Assembly: GCA_030841965.1 (NCBI GenBank)
Contig: JAUUSJ010000130.1
Span: 1-12,153 of the forward strand
Direction: 5' to 3'
DNA: 12,153 bases
Source of the DNA: Blautia sp.
GTDB taxonomy: Bacteria > Bacillota > Clostridia > Lachnospirales > Lachnospiraceae
Shown here: positions 1-6,377 of the stretch, piece by piece
Layout of the letters: the number at the start of each line of letters is the position of its first letter
Numbering within the stretch: the stretch's first letter is position 1
The notes under the pieces: model-generated
The model's database searches: none
Told to the model about the DNA's origin: nothing
What the model saw: only the letters and a program-made list of their open reading frames with translations
Program-made: the position numbers and the translations under genes

Positions 1-95
1 TTCCATAATTCCTTTTTTCACCATCTCTTTGGGCGTCTCCTTCCATAATTCCTTTTTTCACCATCTCTTTGGGCGTCTCCTTCCATAATTCCTTT
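1..95. repeat. 40-bp direct tandem repeat, about 2.4 copies
   Basis: Positions 1-40 and 41-80 are identical 40-bp units. A third copy starts at 81 and matches through about 95 before diverging. The array begins at the window edge, so more copies may lie to the left. No ORF or RNA family is recognised in it. Read on the minus strand, each unit begins GGAGACGCCC, resembling the head of the repeats at the other end of the window. Confidence 0.9.
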
Positions 96-174
96 CCCCT
101 GCCATCTTTTTTGAACATCCCCTTCCTCATCCACCCTATCAGGAAGAAATTTCTTTAGAAAACCATCTTCACAC

Positions 175-203
175 TTGACAAAAGAAACTATCCTGTATAT
201 AAT
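175..203 (+). promoter_or_regulatory. Perfect-consensus sigma-A promoter upstream of hisZ
   Basis: TTGACA at 175-180 and TATAAT at 198-203 are separated by 17 bp, an exact match to the housekeeping promoter consensus. Transcription would start near 209-211, giving a leader of about 280 nt before hisZ. A promoter this strong ahead of a biosynthetic operon would normally need repression or attenuation, which makes the leader worth attention. Confidence 0.8.
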
Positions 204-215
204 GGAAAACTGAGT

Positions 216-239
216 TTATCACATTATCAAATTATCACA
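216..239 (+). repeat. Three 8-bp direct repeats just downstream of the promoter
   Basis: TTATCACA, TTATCAAA and TTATCACA follow one another at 216-223, 224-231 and 232-239. They lie roughly at +6 to +30 from the predicted start of the 175-203 promoter. That position fits either a repressor operator or a repeated site in the transcript. The function is inferred from position only. Confidence 0.5.
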
Positions 240-337
240 CTACCTTACTAAAGTGAAATGCTATCCATACATAGAAAGCTTATCTTTACTAATGCAGATA
301 ATATAGATGGATAATAAAAATAAATATATATTATATA

Positions 338-366
338 TTGAAGCTATGTATATTTTCAGATATAAT
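338..366 (+). promoter_or_regulatory. Second candidate promoter for hisZG
   Basis: TTGAAG (338-343) and TATAAT (361-366) are 17 bp apart, in a very AT-rich stretch (about 297-410). Transcription would begin near 373, giving a leader of about 114 nt. AT-rich DNA yields chance -10 boxes, so this is less certain than the 175-203 promoter. The rest of 204-434 holds no ORF, T-box or other recognised riboswitch; a weak hairpin (CAGAA/TTCTG) lies around 392-407. Confidence 0.45.
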
Positions 367-440
367 ATATACGCAAAAAATATATAGAAAGCAGAATCAT
401 ATTTCTGATAAAATATCAATAAAAACGGTGAGAAAGGAGG

Positions 441-484
441 AGGCTCTCTAATTCTTATGATGAAAATGATAAGTATTCGAGCCT
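441..484 (+). promoter_or_regulatory. Leader hairpin over the hisZ upstream ORF
   Basis: AGGCTC (441-446) is the exact complement of GAGCCT (479-484), and CTTAT (454-458) can pair with ATAAG (469-473) inside it. The folded element starts in the 3' part of the purine-rich ribosome site (434-443) and ends two bases before the hisZ ATG at 487. It could couple or limit hisZ translation. Stability was not calculated. Confidence 0.4.
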
Positions 485-486
485 AA
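457..486 (+). CDS. Possible 9-residue leader peptide abutting hisZ
   Basis: ATG at 457 opens MMKMISIRA and stops with TAA at 484-486, directly against the hisZ ATG at 487 and in the same frame. A strong AAGGAGGAGG lies at 434-443, 13 nt upstream, a long but usable spacing. hisZ itself has no Shine-Dalgarno sequence immediately upstream of 487, so ribosomes ending on this mini-ORF could reinitiate on hisZ. The peptide has no histidine, so it is not a classical his attenuator peptide. It may not be a real gene. Confidence 0.35.
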   Translation: MMKMISIRA

Positions 487-1761
487 ATGACAATGAAAAG
501 AGAACAATTACTGCATACCCCAGAAGGTGTGCGTGATATTTATAGTGAGGAATGTCAAAAGAAAAATAAAATCCAAAATGATTTAAAAAGAGTGCTTCAA
601 CTTTACGGATACAAGGATATCCAGACTCCAACCTTTGAATTTTTTAATATCTTTAATCAAGAGCGAGGAAGCGTAAGTTCTACGCAAATGTACAAATTCT
701 TCGACAGAAATAATAATACTCTTGTACTTAGACCAGATATGACCCCATCCATCGCAAGGAGCGTGGCAAAATACTATGAGAATGAAAAAATGCCGATTCG
801 TCTTTCTTATATGGGGAATACTTTCCTAAATTTTGGAGGATACCAGGGAAAGCTAAATGAAATGACACAGATTGGCGCTGAACTTATGAATATCGACAGT
901 GCCGATGCGGACGCTGAGATTATTGTTATGGTAGTGGACTGTTTCTTGGCGGCAGGATTAAAAGAATTTCGTATCGATATCGGACAGGCAGACTTTTTTA
1001 AAGGCCTTATGGAGGAGGCAAATCTCGATGATGTGATAGAGAATGAAATCCGTGAGTTGATTGAGAATAAAAATTCCTTTGGTCTTTCTCAGCTTGTCGA
1101 AGAGAAGGTAAAAAATGAGGAGATAAAGGCGGTTCTTCTGAAATTTAATGAACTCTTTGGCGGTGAGGATATTTTAGATATGGCTAAGACAGTGACACAA
1201 AATAAAAAATCATTGGCTGCTATTGAGAGATTAGAAAAGGTATATCGCATTGTAAAGGATTATGGATATGAAAAATACGTCACCTTTGACCTTGGCATGT
1301 TAAGTCGTTATGAGTACTATACAGGAATGATTTTAAAGGGCTATACTTACGGGACGGGTGATGCCATCGCAAAGGGCGGAAGATATGATAACCTTCTTGG
1401 TCAGTTTGGCATGGACGCCCCAGCGATTGGATTTTGTATCAGTATAGACCAGCTTTTGATGGCTTTATCGAGACAAAAGATTGAGATTCCAGTCGAGAAT
1501 GATACGACATTGATTGTTTTTGACAGACCAGTTCAGGCTGCGGCAATTCAGATTGCGACTGCATTTCGCAAAGAGGGAAAGATTGTGGAGCTTCAAAAGA
1601 AAGACAAAGATTGTCCGATTGAGAGATTTGAGCAATACGCAGAGAAAGAACAGATGAAAAAAATGATTTATGTCCGTCAGGATAAGACGATAAAACAGAT
1701 TGATATGGAGATAAAAGCAGTGACTCTTGTCAGTTTAGATGGGTTTTGGAAAGGATTGTAG
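487..1761 (+). CDS. hisZ: ATP phosphoribosyltransferase regulatory subunit HisZ
   Basis: HisZ is the HisRS-like regulatory partner that short-form HisG needs for the first step of histidine synthesis (ATP + PRPP to phosphoribosyl-ATP) and for feedback by histidine, in the cytoplasm. The 424-residue protein has the class II synthetase core: TPEGVRDIY (11-19), LRPDMTPSIAR (81-91), a motif-2-like strand and loop (about 104-134), and YEYYTGMILKGY (276-287) with GGRYDNLLGQFG (297-308). The catalytic HisRS signature before YYTG is replaced by LSRYE, which favours HisZ over a true HisRS. The downstream short HisG confirms the pairing. ATG 487 is used; ATG 493 (third residue) is an alternative. No ribosome site lies directly upstream, so translation may be coupled to the mini-ORF at 457-486. 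Confidence 0.95.
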   Translation: MTMKREQLLHTPEGVRDIYSEECQKKNKIQNDLKRVLQLYGYKDIQTPTFEFFNIFNQERGSVSSTQMYKFFDRNNNTLVLRPDMTPSIARSVAKYYENEKMPIRLSYMGNTFLNFGGYQGKLNEMTQIGAELMNIDSADADAEIIVMVVDCFLAAGLKEFRIDIGQADFFKGLMEEANLDDVIENEIRELIENKNSFGLSQLVEEKVKNEEIKAVLLKFNELFGGEDILDMAKTVTQNKKSLAAIERLEKVYRIVKDYGYEKYVTFDLGMLSRYEYYTGMILKGYTYGTGDAIAKGGRYDNLLGQFGMDAPAIGFCISIDQLLMALSRQKIEIPVENDTTLIVFDRPVQAAAIQIATAFRKEGKIVELQKKDKDCPIERFEQYAEKEQMKKMIYVRQDKTIKQIDMEIKAVTLVSLDGFWKGL

Positions 1762-1764
1762 AAG

Positions 1765-2418
1765 ATGAGATACTTAACTTTTGCCCTCGCCAAGGGGCGA
1801 CTTGCAAAGAAAACATTGGAATTATTAGAACAGATTGGTATTACCTGTGAGGAGATGAAGGATGAAAAGACGAGAAAGCTTATCTTTGTAAATGAGGAAT
1901 TAAAGCTTAAATTCTTTCTCTCTAAGGCGACGGATGTTCCGACTTATGTGGAGTACGGAGCGGCGGATATCGGTGTTGTCGGAAAGGATACTTTACTCGA
2001 GGCGAATAAAAAATTGTACGAAGTACTTGACTTGGGATTTGGAAAATGTAAAATGTGTGTATGTGGACCAGAGTCGGCGAGAGAATTATTAAAGCATAAT
2101 GAGCTGATTCGCGTGGCGTCCAAGTATCCACATATTGCCAGAGAGTATTTTCACAATAAAAAGCTTCAGACAGTGGAGATTATTAAACTAAATGGTTCTG
2201 TAGAGCTTGCACCGATTGTCGGGCTCTCAGAAGTGATTGTAGATATTGTGGAGACAGGCTCCACTCTTCGTGAGAATGGTCTTATTGTCTTGGAGGAGAT
2301 TTGTCCACTCTCGGCGAGAATGGTTGTCAATCCAGTCAGCATTAAGATGGAGCAAGAGAGAATCCAGACAATTATTCGTGAGCTTAAGAAACTTCAAGAA
2401 GAGCAGGTAAATGCCTAG
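1765..2418 (+). CDS. hisG: ATP phosphoribosyltransferase catalytic subunit HisG, short form
   Basis: HisG condenses ATP with PRPP, the committed step of histidine synthesis. At 217 residues it is the short form, lacking the C-terminal histidine-binding domain of the roughly 300-residue form and therefore relying on HisZ. Visible motifs are FALAKGRL (6-13) at the start of the first lobe, DIGVVGKDTLLE (68-79), and the PRPP-binding ETGSTLRENGL (163-173). It follows hisZ by 3 nt, so the two are co-transcribed and probably made in step. GGAAAGGA at 1748-1755, inside the end of hisZ, is the ribosome site, 9 nt before ATG. Confidence 0.96.
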   Translation: MRYLTFALAKGRLAKKTLELLEQIGITCEEMKDEKTRKLIFVNEELKLKFFLSKATDVPTYVEYGAADIGVVGKDTLLEANKKLYEVLDLGFGKCKMCVCGPESARELLKHNELIRVASKYPHIAREYFHNKKLQTVEIIKLNGSVELAPIVGLSEVIVDIVETGSTLRENGLIVLEEICPLSARMVVNPVSIKMEQERIQTIIRELKKLQEEQVNA

Positions 2419-2491
2419 AACAGATAAGAATCGAGTTTTGTCTAGCGATAAATTTTGAGAATATTTTATATCGGAAAAGGCGAATTTTAAA

Positions 2492-2521
2492 TTGGAACAT
2501 AGAAAAATGATTAGTTATAAT
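2492..2521 (+). promoter_or_regulatory. Candidate promoter for hisD
   Basis: TTGGAA (2492-2497) and TATAAT (2516-2521) are 18 bp apart, in the 125-bp gap between hisG and hisD. Transcription would start near 2528, giving a very short leader with the ribosome site AGAGGAGGAAG near its 5' end. No terminator is visible after hisG, so hisD may also be read from upstream. Confidence 0.45.
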
Positions 2522-2543
2522 ATATTCAAGAGGAGGAAGAAAG

Positions 2544-3836
2544 ATGCAGATTGTAAAGATGACTCCAGAAACGATGGATGGAATTTTGGAAAATCTCTTA
2601 AAGAGAAGTCCGAACCAGTATGAGGAGTACGCAGATAGAGTTGCGGTTATCTTAAATGAAGTCAAGGAAAAAGGTGACGAGGCGATTTTTTCGTACACAG
2701 AGAAATTTGACGGTGCGAAGATTACAAAGGAAAATATAAAGGTGACAGAGGAGGAGATTAGCGAGGCCTACGAAGAAGTCGGAGAAGAGCTTATCACAAT
2801 TATGAGGAAAGCGGCGAAGAATATTCGCGAGTATCATGAAAAGCAAAAAAGACAGAGCTGGTTTTCCTCTAAGGAGGATGGCACAATGCTCGGACAAAAA
2901 ATTACGGCGCTACAAAATGTCGGAGTTTATGTGCCAGGCGGAAAGGCGGTCTATCCATCTTCTGTACTTATGAATATTCTTCCAGCGAAGGTAGCTGGGG
3001 TTCCACATATTGTGATGACGACACCGCCTTCCAAGGAGGGAAAGGTGAATCCTGCTGTCTTAGTTGCGGCGAGAGAGGCGGGCGTGGACGAAGTTTATAA
3101 GGTCGGCGGCGCTCAGGCGATTGCAGCTTTGGCATATGGAACCGAGTCGATTAAAAAGGTAGATAAGATTGTCGGTCCTGGAAATATTTATGTCGCTCTT
3201 GCAAAGAAGGCAGTTTATGGACATGTGAGCATTGACTCCATTGCGGGACCTAGTGAGGTATTAGTCTTGGCGGACGAGAGTGCAAATCCAAAATATGTGG
3301 CGGCAGATTTACTCTCTCAGGCAGAGCATGATGAGCTTGCAAGTGCTATTTTAGTTACGACAAGTGAGGAATTTGCGTATAAGGTGAGAGAGGAGATTGA
3401 GAAATTTACAAAAGTACTCTCGAGAAAAGAGATTATAGAGAAATCATTAGAGCAGTATGGATATCTTCTCGTTGCCTCTGATATGGACGAGGCGATTGCG
3501 ATTGCGAATGAGATTGCCTCAGAGCACCTTGAGATTGTGACGAAGAATCCGTTTGAGGTAATGATGAAGATAAAAAATGCGGGAGCTATTTTCGTCGGAG
3601 AGTATAGCTGTGAACCGCTCGGAGATTATTTTGCGGGACCAAACCATGTTCTTCCGACAAATGGAACAGCGAAGTTTTTCTCTCCATTGGGAGTAGATGA
3701 CTTTATTAAGAAGTCCAGTGTGATTTATTACTCAAAAGAGGCTCTTATGGGAGTGAGAGAGGATATTATTGCATTTGCGAATGCAGAGCAGCTCACTGCA
3801 CATGCGAATTCCATTGCGGTTCGCGGTGAGGAGTAA
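2544..3836 (+). CDS. hisD: Histidinol dehydrogenase
   Basis: HisD performs the last two NAD-dependent oxidations, L-histidinol to histidinal to histidine, as a zinc-dependent cytoplasmic homodimer. The 430-residue length is typical. The residues expected from the E. coli enzyme are present: zinc ligands Q259 and H262 in LSQAEHDE, D361 in LGDYFAGPNHVLPT, and H420 near the C-terminus, plus the catalytic pair E327-H328 in ASEHLE. The family signature DSIAGPSEVLVLAD covers 231-244, and the N-terminal half carries VGVYVPGG (126-133). A strong AGGAGG at 2531-2536 sets the start. A hairpin terminator follows the stop, so this unit appears to end here rather than run into hisB. Confidence 0.97.
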   Translation: MQIVKMTPETMDGILENLLKRSPNQYEEYADRVAVILNEVKEKGDEAIFSYTEKFDGAKITKENIKVTEEEISEAYEEVGEELITIMRKAAKNIREYHEKQKRQSWFSSKEDGTMLGQKITALQNVGVYVPGGKAVYPSSVLMNILPAKVAGVPHIVMTTPPSKEGKVNPAVLVAAREAGVDEVYKVGGAQAIAALAYGTESIKKVDKIVGPGNIYVALAKKAVYGHVSIDSIAGPSEVLVLADESANPKYVAADLLSQAEHDELASAILVTTSEEFAYKVREEIEKFTKVLSRKEIIEKSLEQYGYLLVASDMDEAIAIANEIASEHLEIVTKNPFEVMMKIKNAGAIFVGEYSCEPLGDYFAGPNHVLPTNGTAKFFSPLGVDDFIKKSSVIYYSKEALMGVREDIIAFANAEQLTAHANSIAVRGEE

Positions 3837-3860
3837 AGTTTTTAGAAAATGTTTAGAATA

Positions 3861-3898
3861 AGACGCCATTCGTCCAAAGACTGGCGTCTCTTTCTTTT
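3861..3898 (+). terminator. Intrinsic terminator after hisD
   Basis: AGACGCCA (3861-3868) pairs perfectly with TGGCGTCT (3882-3889). An inner GTC/GAC helix with loop CAAA adds stability, and the stem is followed by the U-rich tail CTTTCTTTT to 3898. It splits the his cluster after hisD. Confidence 0.85.
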
Positions 3899-3965
3899 AA
3901 AACTTTAGATATTCTAAAAATCACCAAAATTTTTCAACAAAATGCCGAAAAAATAAAAAAATACC

Positions 3966-3994
3966 TTTAAAAGTGGAAAGTTTTTTTGTATACT
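3966..3994 (+). promoter_or_regulatory. Candidate promoter for hisB
   Basis: TTTAAA (3966-3971) and TATACT (3989-3994) are 17 bp apart, with AT-rich DNA upstream that could help polymerase binding. The start would be near 4001, just ahead of the 4010-4029 hairpin. The hisD terminator upstream makes a separate promoter necessary, although this -35 box is imperfect. Confidence 0.5.
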
Positions 3995-4009
3995 ATTACT
4001 TATAAGAAA

Positions 4010-4029
4010 TGGCAAGCTTTTTCTTGCCA
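4010..4029 (+). promoter_or_regulatory. Leader hairpin upstream of hisB
   Basis: TGGCAAG (4010-4016) pairs exactly with CTTGCCA (4023-4029) around a six-base loop CTTTTT. It would lie near the 5' end of the hisB message. No U-tract follows, so it is not a terminator. A 5' stabilising hairpin or protein site is possible; the role is not shown by the sequence. Confidence 0.5.
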
Positions 4030-4062
4030 AATTCTTGTGAGTGAAAAGAAAGGAAAAGTTCT

Positions 4063-4653
4063 ATGGAAAAAAGAACAGCAGTAATGAAGAGAAAAACAAA
4101 AGAAACCGATATTCGTCTTTCTCTCTGCCTGGACGGGGAGGGAAAATGCAATGCAAAGACGGGAATTGGATTTTTTGACCATATGTTAAATAGCTTTGCA
4201 AGGCATGGATTCTTTGATTTGGATGTGCAGGTGGAGGGAGACCTCGATGTAGATTGCCATCATACAATTGAGGATACAGGAATTGTACTTGGAACAGCGA
4301 TTAAGGAGGCACTTGGAGATAAAAAATCTATTAAGCGCTATGGCTCATTTTTATTGCCGATGGATGAGACACTTGTTTTATGTGCGATAGACCTTGGAGG
4401 GAGACCATATCTTTCCTTCGACGTCGCATTTACGACAGACAGGGTGGGAGATTATGATACAGAGATGGTAAAAGAATTTTTCTATGCGATTTCTTATACA
4501 GCTCAGATGAACTTACATATTAAGCTAATCAGCGGGGGAAATCAGCACCATATCATCGAGGCTATCTATAAAGCATTTGCAAAGGCTCTAGATGAGGCGA
4601 CATCTTATGATGATAGAATAAAAGATGTGCTTTCTACGAAGGGTTCTATTTAA
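4063..4653 (+). CDS. hisB: Imidazoleglycerol-phosphate dehydratase
   Basis: This is the monofunctional HisB that converts imidazole glycerol phosphate to imidazole acetol phosphate, as a manganese-dependent cytoplasmic oligomer. At 196 residues it has the usual length for the single-domain enzyme, without the phosphatase domain of enterobacterial HisB. Metal-binding and catalytic motifs are clear: GFFDHMLNSFARHG (36-49), DVDCHHTIEDTGI (62-74) and the second-repeat equivalent GGNQHHIIEAIYKAF (158-172), with GGRPYLSFD (112-120) between. The start has AAAGGA about 8 nt upstream. It is followed after 32 nt by the HisF-like/HisIE gene, with which it probably shares a transcript. Confidence 0.97.
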   Translation: MEKRTAVMKRKTKETDIRLSLCLDGEGKCNAKTGIGFFDHMLNSFARHGFFDLDVQVEGDLDVDCHHTIEDTGIVLGTAIKEALGDKKSIKRYGSFLLPMDETLVLCAIDLGGRPYLSFDVAFTTDRVGDYDTEMVKEFFYAISYTAQMNLHIKLISGGNQHHIIEAIYKAFAKALDEATSYDDRIKDVLSTKGSI

Positions 4654-4685
4654 TATATGATTTTTAGAAATGAGGAGGAAAGAGT

Positions 4686-5945
4686 ATGGAATACACGAAA
4701 GTAATACCATGTTTAGATTTGGACAATCCAGTGGAGGCAGCACTCTACTATAATGACAGTGGAGCAGATGCGATTGCATATTTTGACAGCAAAGCGACGA
4801 AGGAAGGAAGAGAGCCAAATATCGCGCAGATTCGAGAGATTACAAGACAGGTGGATATTCCTCTGCTTGCCTGCGGTGGTGTCCGTACTCTGGAGGATGT
4901 CAAGAGAATTTTATATGCAGGAGCACATAAGGTTTGCATGAATTCTGCGGCTGTCGCCAATAAAAATCTTGTGAGGGAGGTTGCAGAGCGTTTTGGAAGT
5001 GACCGTCTTATTGTGGCGATTGATTTATCGACCTATCCTACCCCGGTAGAGTGGGCGAGAGAGCTTCAGTCTCTCGGTGCAGGGGAACTGCTTTTGATTC
5101 ACAATAATTTAGTGCCAAATTATAATGAGTTGGTCAGAGAGATTAGAGGGAATGTGAGCATTCCGGTTATCGTATCCAATTATAGCACAGACTATAAAGA
5201 GCTTGCCGATATGATTCACACAACAGATGCGGAGTCAATTTCTCTTTATTCGACTGAGAAGATGGATATTATGGATATTAAGCAGGGACTTGCGCAGGAG
5301 GATATCGAGGTTGCTACCTATGAGAGCAGTTTGGATTTTGATGAGTTTAAATTAAATGAAGATGGGCTTATCCCAGTTATTGTGCAACATTATAAGACAA
5401 AAGAAGTGCTTATGATGGCATATATGAATAAAGAGTCCTACGAGCTTACGATTAAGACTGGAAAGATGACCTATTTTAGTAGAAGCCGCAATCAGCTCTG
5501 GGTGAAGGGAGAGACATCTGGACATTTTCAGTATGTGAAAGCATTGACGATTGACTGTGATAAGGATACTATCTTGGCCGAGGTCTCTCAGATTGGAGCG
5601 GCATGTCATACAGGCAGCAGAACTTGCTTCTTCACAGATTTGATGAGAAGAGAGTATGATGACAGGAATCCTCTCAATGCCTTTGAGGATGTCTTTAATA
5701 TGATTAAAGAGAAAAAGAATAGCCCTACAAAAGGCTCTTATGCGGATTACCTCTTTGAGAAGGGCATTGATAAAATATTAAGGAAATTGGGAGAGGAATG
5801 CACAGATATTATTATTGCGGCGAAGAATGAAAATGACGAAATCCGATATGATATTTCTGATTTCTTATATCATCTGATGGTACTTATGGCGGAGCAGGGA
5901 CTTTGCTGGGAGGATATCACCAAGGAATTGGCGGAGAGAAGATAA
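4686..5945 (+). CDS. hisIE: HisIE with an N-terminal HisF-like barrel
   Basis: Three parts are joined in 419 residues. Residues 1 to about 210 resemble the HisF cyclase: IPCLDLD, CGGVRTLEDV, KVCMNSAAV and FGSDRLIVAID. They keep equivalents of both HisF catalytic aspartates (D11, D113). However, the GRVVKG loop after strand 1 and the loop after D113 are missing, and the second-half phosphate motifs (DRDGT, SGG) are replaced. Residues about 222-320 are HisI, phosphoribosyl-AMP cyclohydrolase, with SRSRNQLWVKGETSGH (265-280), magnesium aspartates D290/D292/D294 and zinc cysteines C291/C307/C314. Residues about 333-419 are HisE, phosphoribosyl-ATP pyrophosphatase, with EKGIDKILRKLGEE (358-371) and YDISDFLYHLMVLMAEQGL (388-406). 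HisI and HisE look intact; the barrel is probably non-catalytic or altered. AGGAGG 7 nt before ATG supports the start. Confidence 0.93.
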   Translation: MEYTKVIPCLDLDNPVEAALYYNDSGADAIAYFDSKATKEGREPNIAQIREITRQVDIPLLACGGVRTLEDVKRILYAGAHKVCMNSAAVANKNLVREVAERFGSDRLIVAIDLSTYPTPVEWARELQSLGAGELLLIHNNLVPNYNELVREIRGNVSIPVIVSNYSTDYKELADMIHTTDAESISLYSTEKMDIMDIKQGLAQEDIEVATYESSLDFDEFKLNEDGLIPVIVQHYKTKEVLMMAYMNKESYELTIKTGKMTYFSRSRNQLWVKGETSGHFQYVKALTIDCDKDTILAEVSQIGAACHTGSRTCFFTDLMRREYDDRNPLNAFEDVFNMIKEKKNSPTKGSYADYLFEKGIDKILRKLGEECTDIIIAAKNENDEIRYDISDFLYHLMVLMAEQGLCWEDITKELAERR

Positions 5946-5961
5946 GAGATAAGAAAAACTG

Positions 5962-5990
5962 TTGCAGACTTTGGAAGAATATATTATAAT
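5962..5990 (+). promoter_or_regulatory. Strong promoter before the structured RNA
   Basis: TTGCAG (5962-5967) and TATAAT (5985-5990) are 17 bp apart, just 17 bp after the hisIE stop. Transcription would start near 5997. No terminator separates it from hisIE, so read-through is also possible. Confidence 0.75.
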
Positions 5991-5996
5991 AAGACC

Positions 5997-6175
5997 AATA
6001 TCGCCTGAATGATATGTCGGTGTTATCATTGGATAGCAGGTTTGTTTCTAAGAAATCAGCCCAAGCTCCCATGATTTTTTAGGTGATGGGTAGTTCATAA
6101 GAGGGAAGTTGTCATAGTTTTGGCAAGTATCTTGTAAATTTCGCCGAAACGATACGAAGTTTTGGACAAACTAGA
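5997..6175 (+). ncRNA. Candidate structured RNA, motif copy 1
   Basis: No ORF fits here, but many helices do. CCTG+AATGATA (6004-6014) pairs with TATCATT (6024-6030) and CAGG (6037-6040), leaving GGATAG bulged. GGTTTG (6039-6044) can pair with CAAGCT (6062-6067), using two G-U pairs, around a loop containing AAATCAGCC. Directly next, CCCAT (6068-6072) pairs with ATGGG (6086-6090); a G-G mismatch and a wobble-rich inner helix complete that hairpin, and TAGTTCATAAGA follows. Downstream, TTGTC/GACAA (6109-6113/6165-6169) encloses GTATC/GATAC (6127-6131/6151-6155). The middle part recurs before alaS with compensating base changes. I do not recognise a family; it could be a riboswitch-like leader of the small ORF at 6207 or an independent RNA. 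The 3' boundary is uncertain. Confidence 0.55.
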
Positions 6176-6206
6176 TATAGAAACAGGAAAAAGGAGGCGT
6201 TTTCTT

Positions 6207-6332
6207 ATGTTAGCTGCATTTATTGAGTATTTGATAAAATATATCCTTTATATCGCAATTGCCGTGGCAGGAGTGTTTGCAGGTAAGAAATTAAGCGATA
6301 ATAAAAAGGCAAAGACAAAAGAAGAGGCGTAA
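6207..6332 (+). CDS. 41-residue single-span membrane microprotein
   Basis: The ORF encodes MLAAFIEYLIKYILYIAIAV, then AGVFAGKKLSDNKK and a charged tail ending KEEA. Residues about 4-26 are a continuous hydrophobic, aromatic-rich segment, followed by a lysine-rich C-terminal tail, so it should span the membrane once with the tail in the cytoplasm (positive-inside rule). AAGGAGG at 6191-6197, 9 nt before ATG, is an excellent ribosome site and the best evidence that it is real. It lies between a strong promoter with structured leader (5962 onward) and a terminator (6339-6375), so it has its own transcription unit. No function is recognised; it has no cysteine, no signal-peptidase-like site and no toxin family signature that I can name. 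It was too short for ordinary ORF calling. Confidence 0.75.
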   Translation: MLAAFIEYLIKYILYIAIAVAGVFAGKKLSDNKKAKTKEEA

Positions 6333-6338
6333 TTTATC

Positions 6339-6375
6339 AAAAGAGAAGCGGAAATAAAAGCTCCGCTTTTCTTTT
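6339..6375 (+). terminator. Terminator after the microprotein gene
   Basis: The arm at 6339-6352 pairs over 14 positions with 6362-6375 (one G-U pair), with the GC core AAGCGGA/TCCGCTT. The right arm ends CTTTTCTTTT, providing the U-tract. The A-rich left arm would serve the same way for transcription on the other strand, so it may be bidirectional. Confidence 0.85.
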
Positions 6376-6377
6376 GT

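Noticed and set aside
144..155. 12-bp palindrome AAGAAATTTCTT as an operator
   Set aside because: It is simple A/T-rich sequence about 20 bp upstream of the -35 box with no second copy, so chance is sufficient.
204..486. T-box or histidine-codon attenuator upstream of hisZ
   Set aside because: No T-box core, no terminator/antiterminator pair and no run of histidine codons is present.
3861..3898. GGCGTCTC in the hisD terminator as a copy of the end-of-window repeats
   Set aside because: The match is only about eight bases and is fully explained by the terminator stem.
5997..6175. 6S RNA or SRP RNA
   Set aside because: The length would suit 6S, but I see no long rod with a central bubble and no closing pairing of the ends; SRP domain IV bases are absent.
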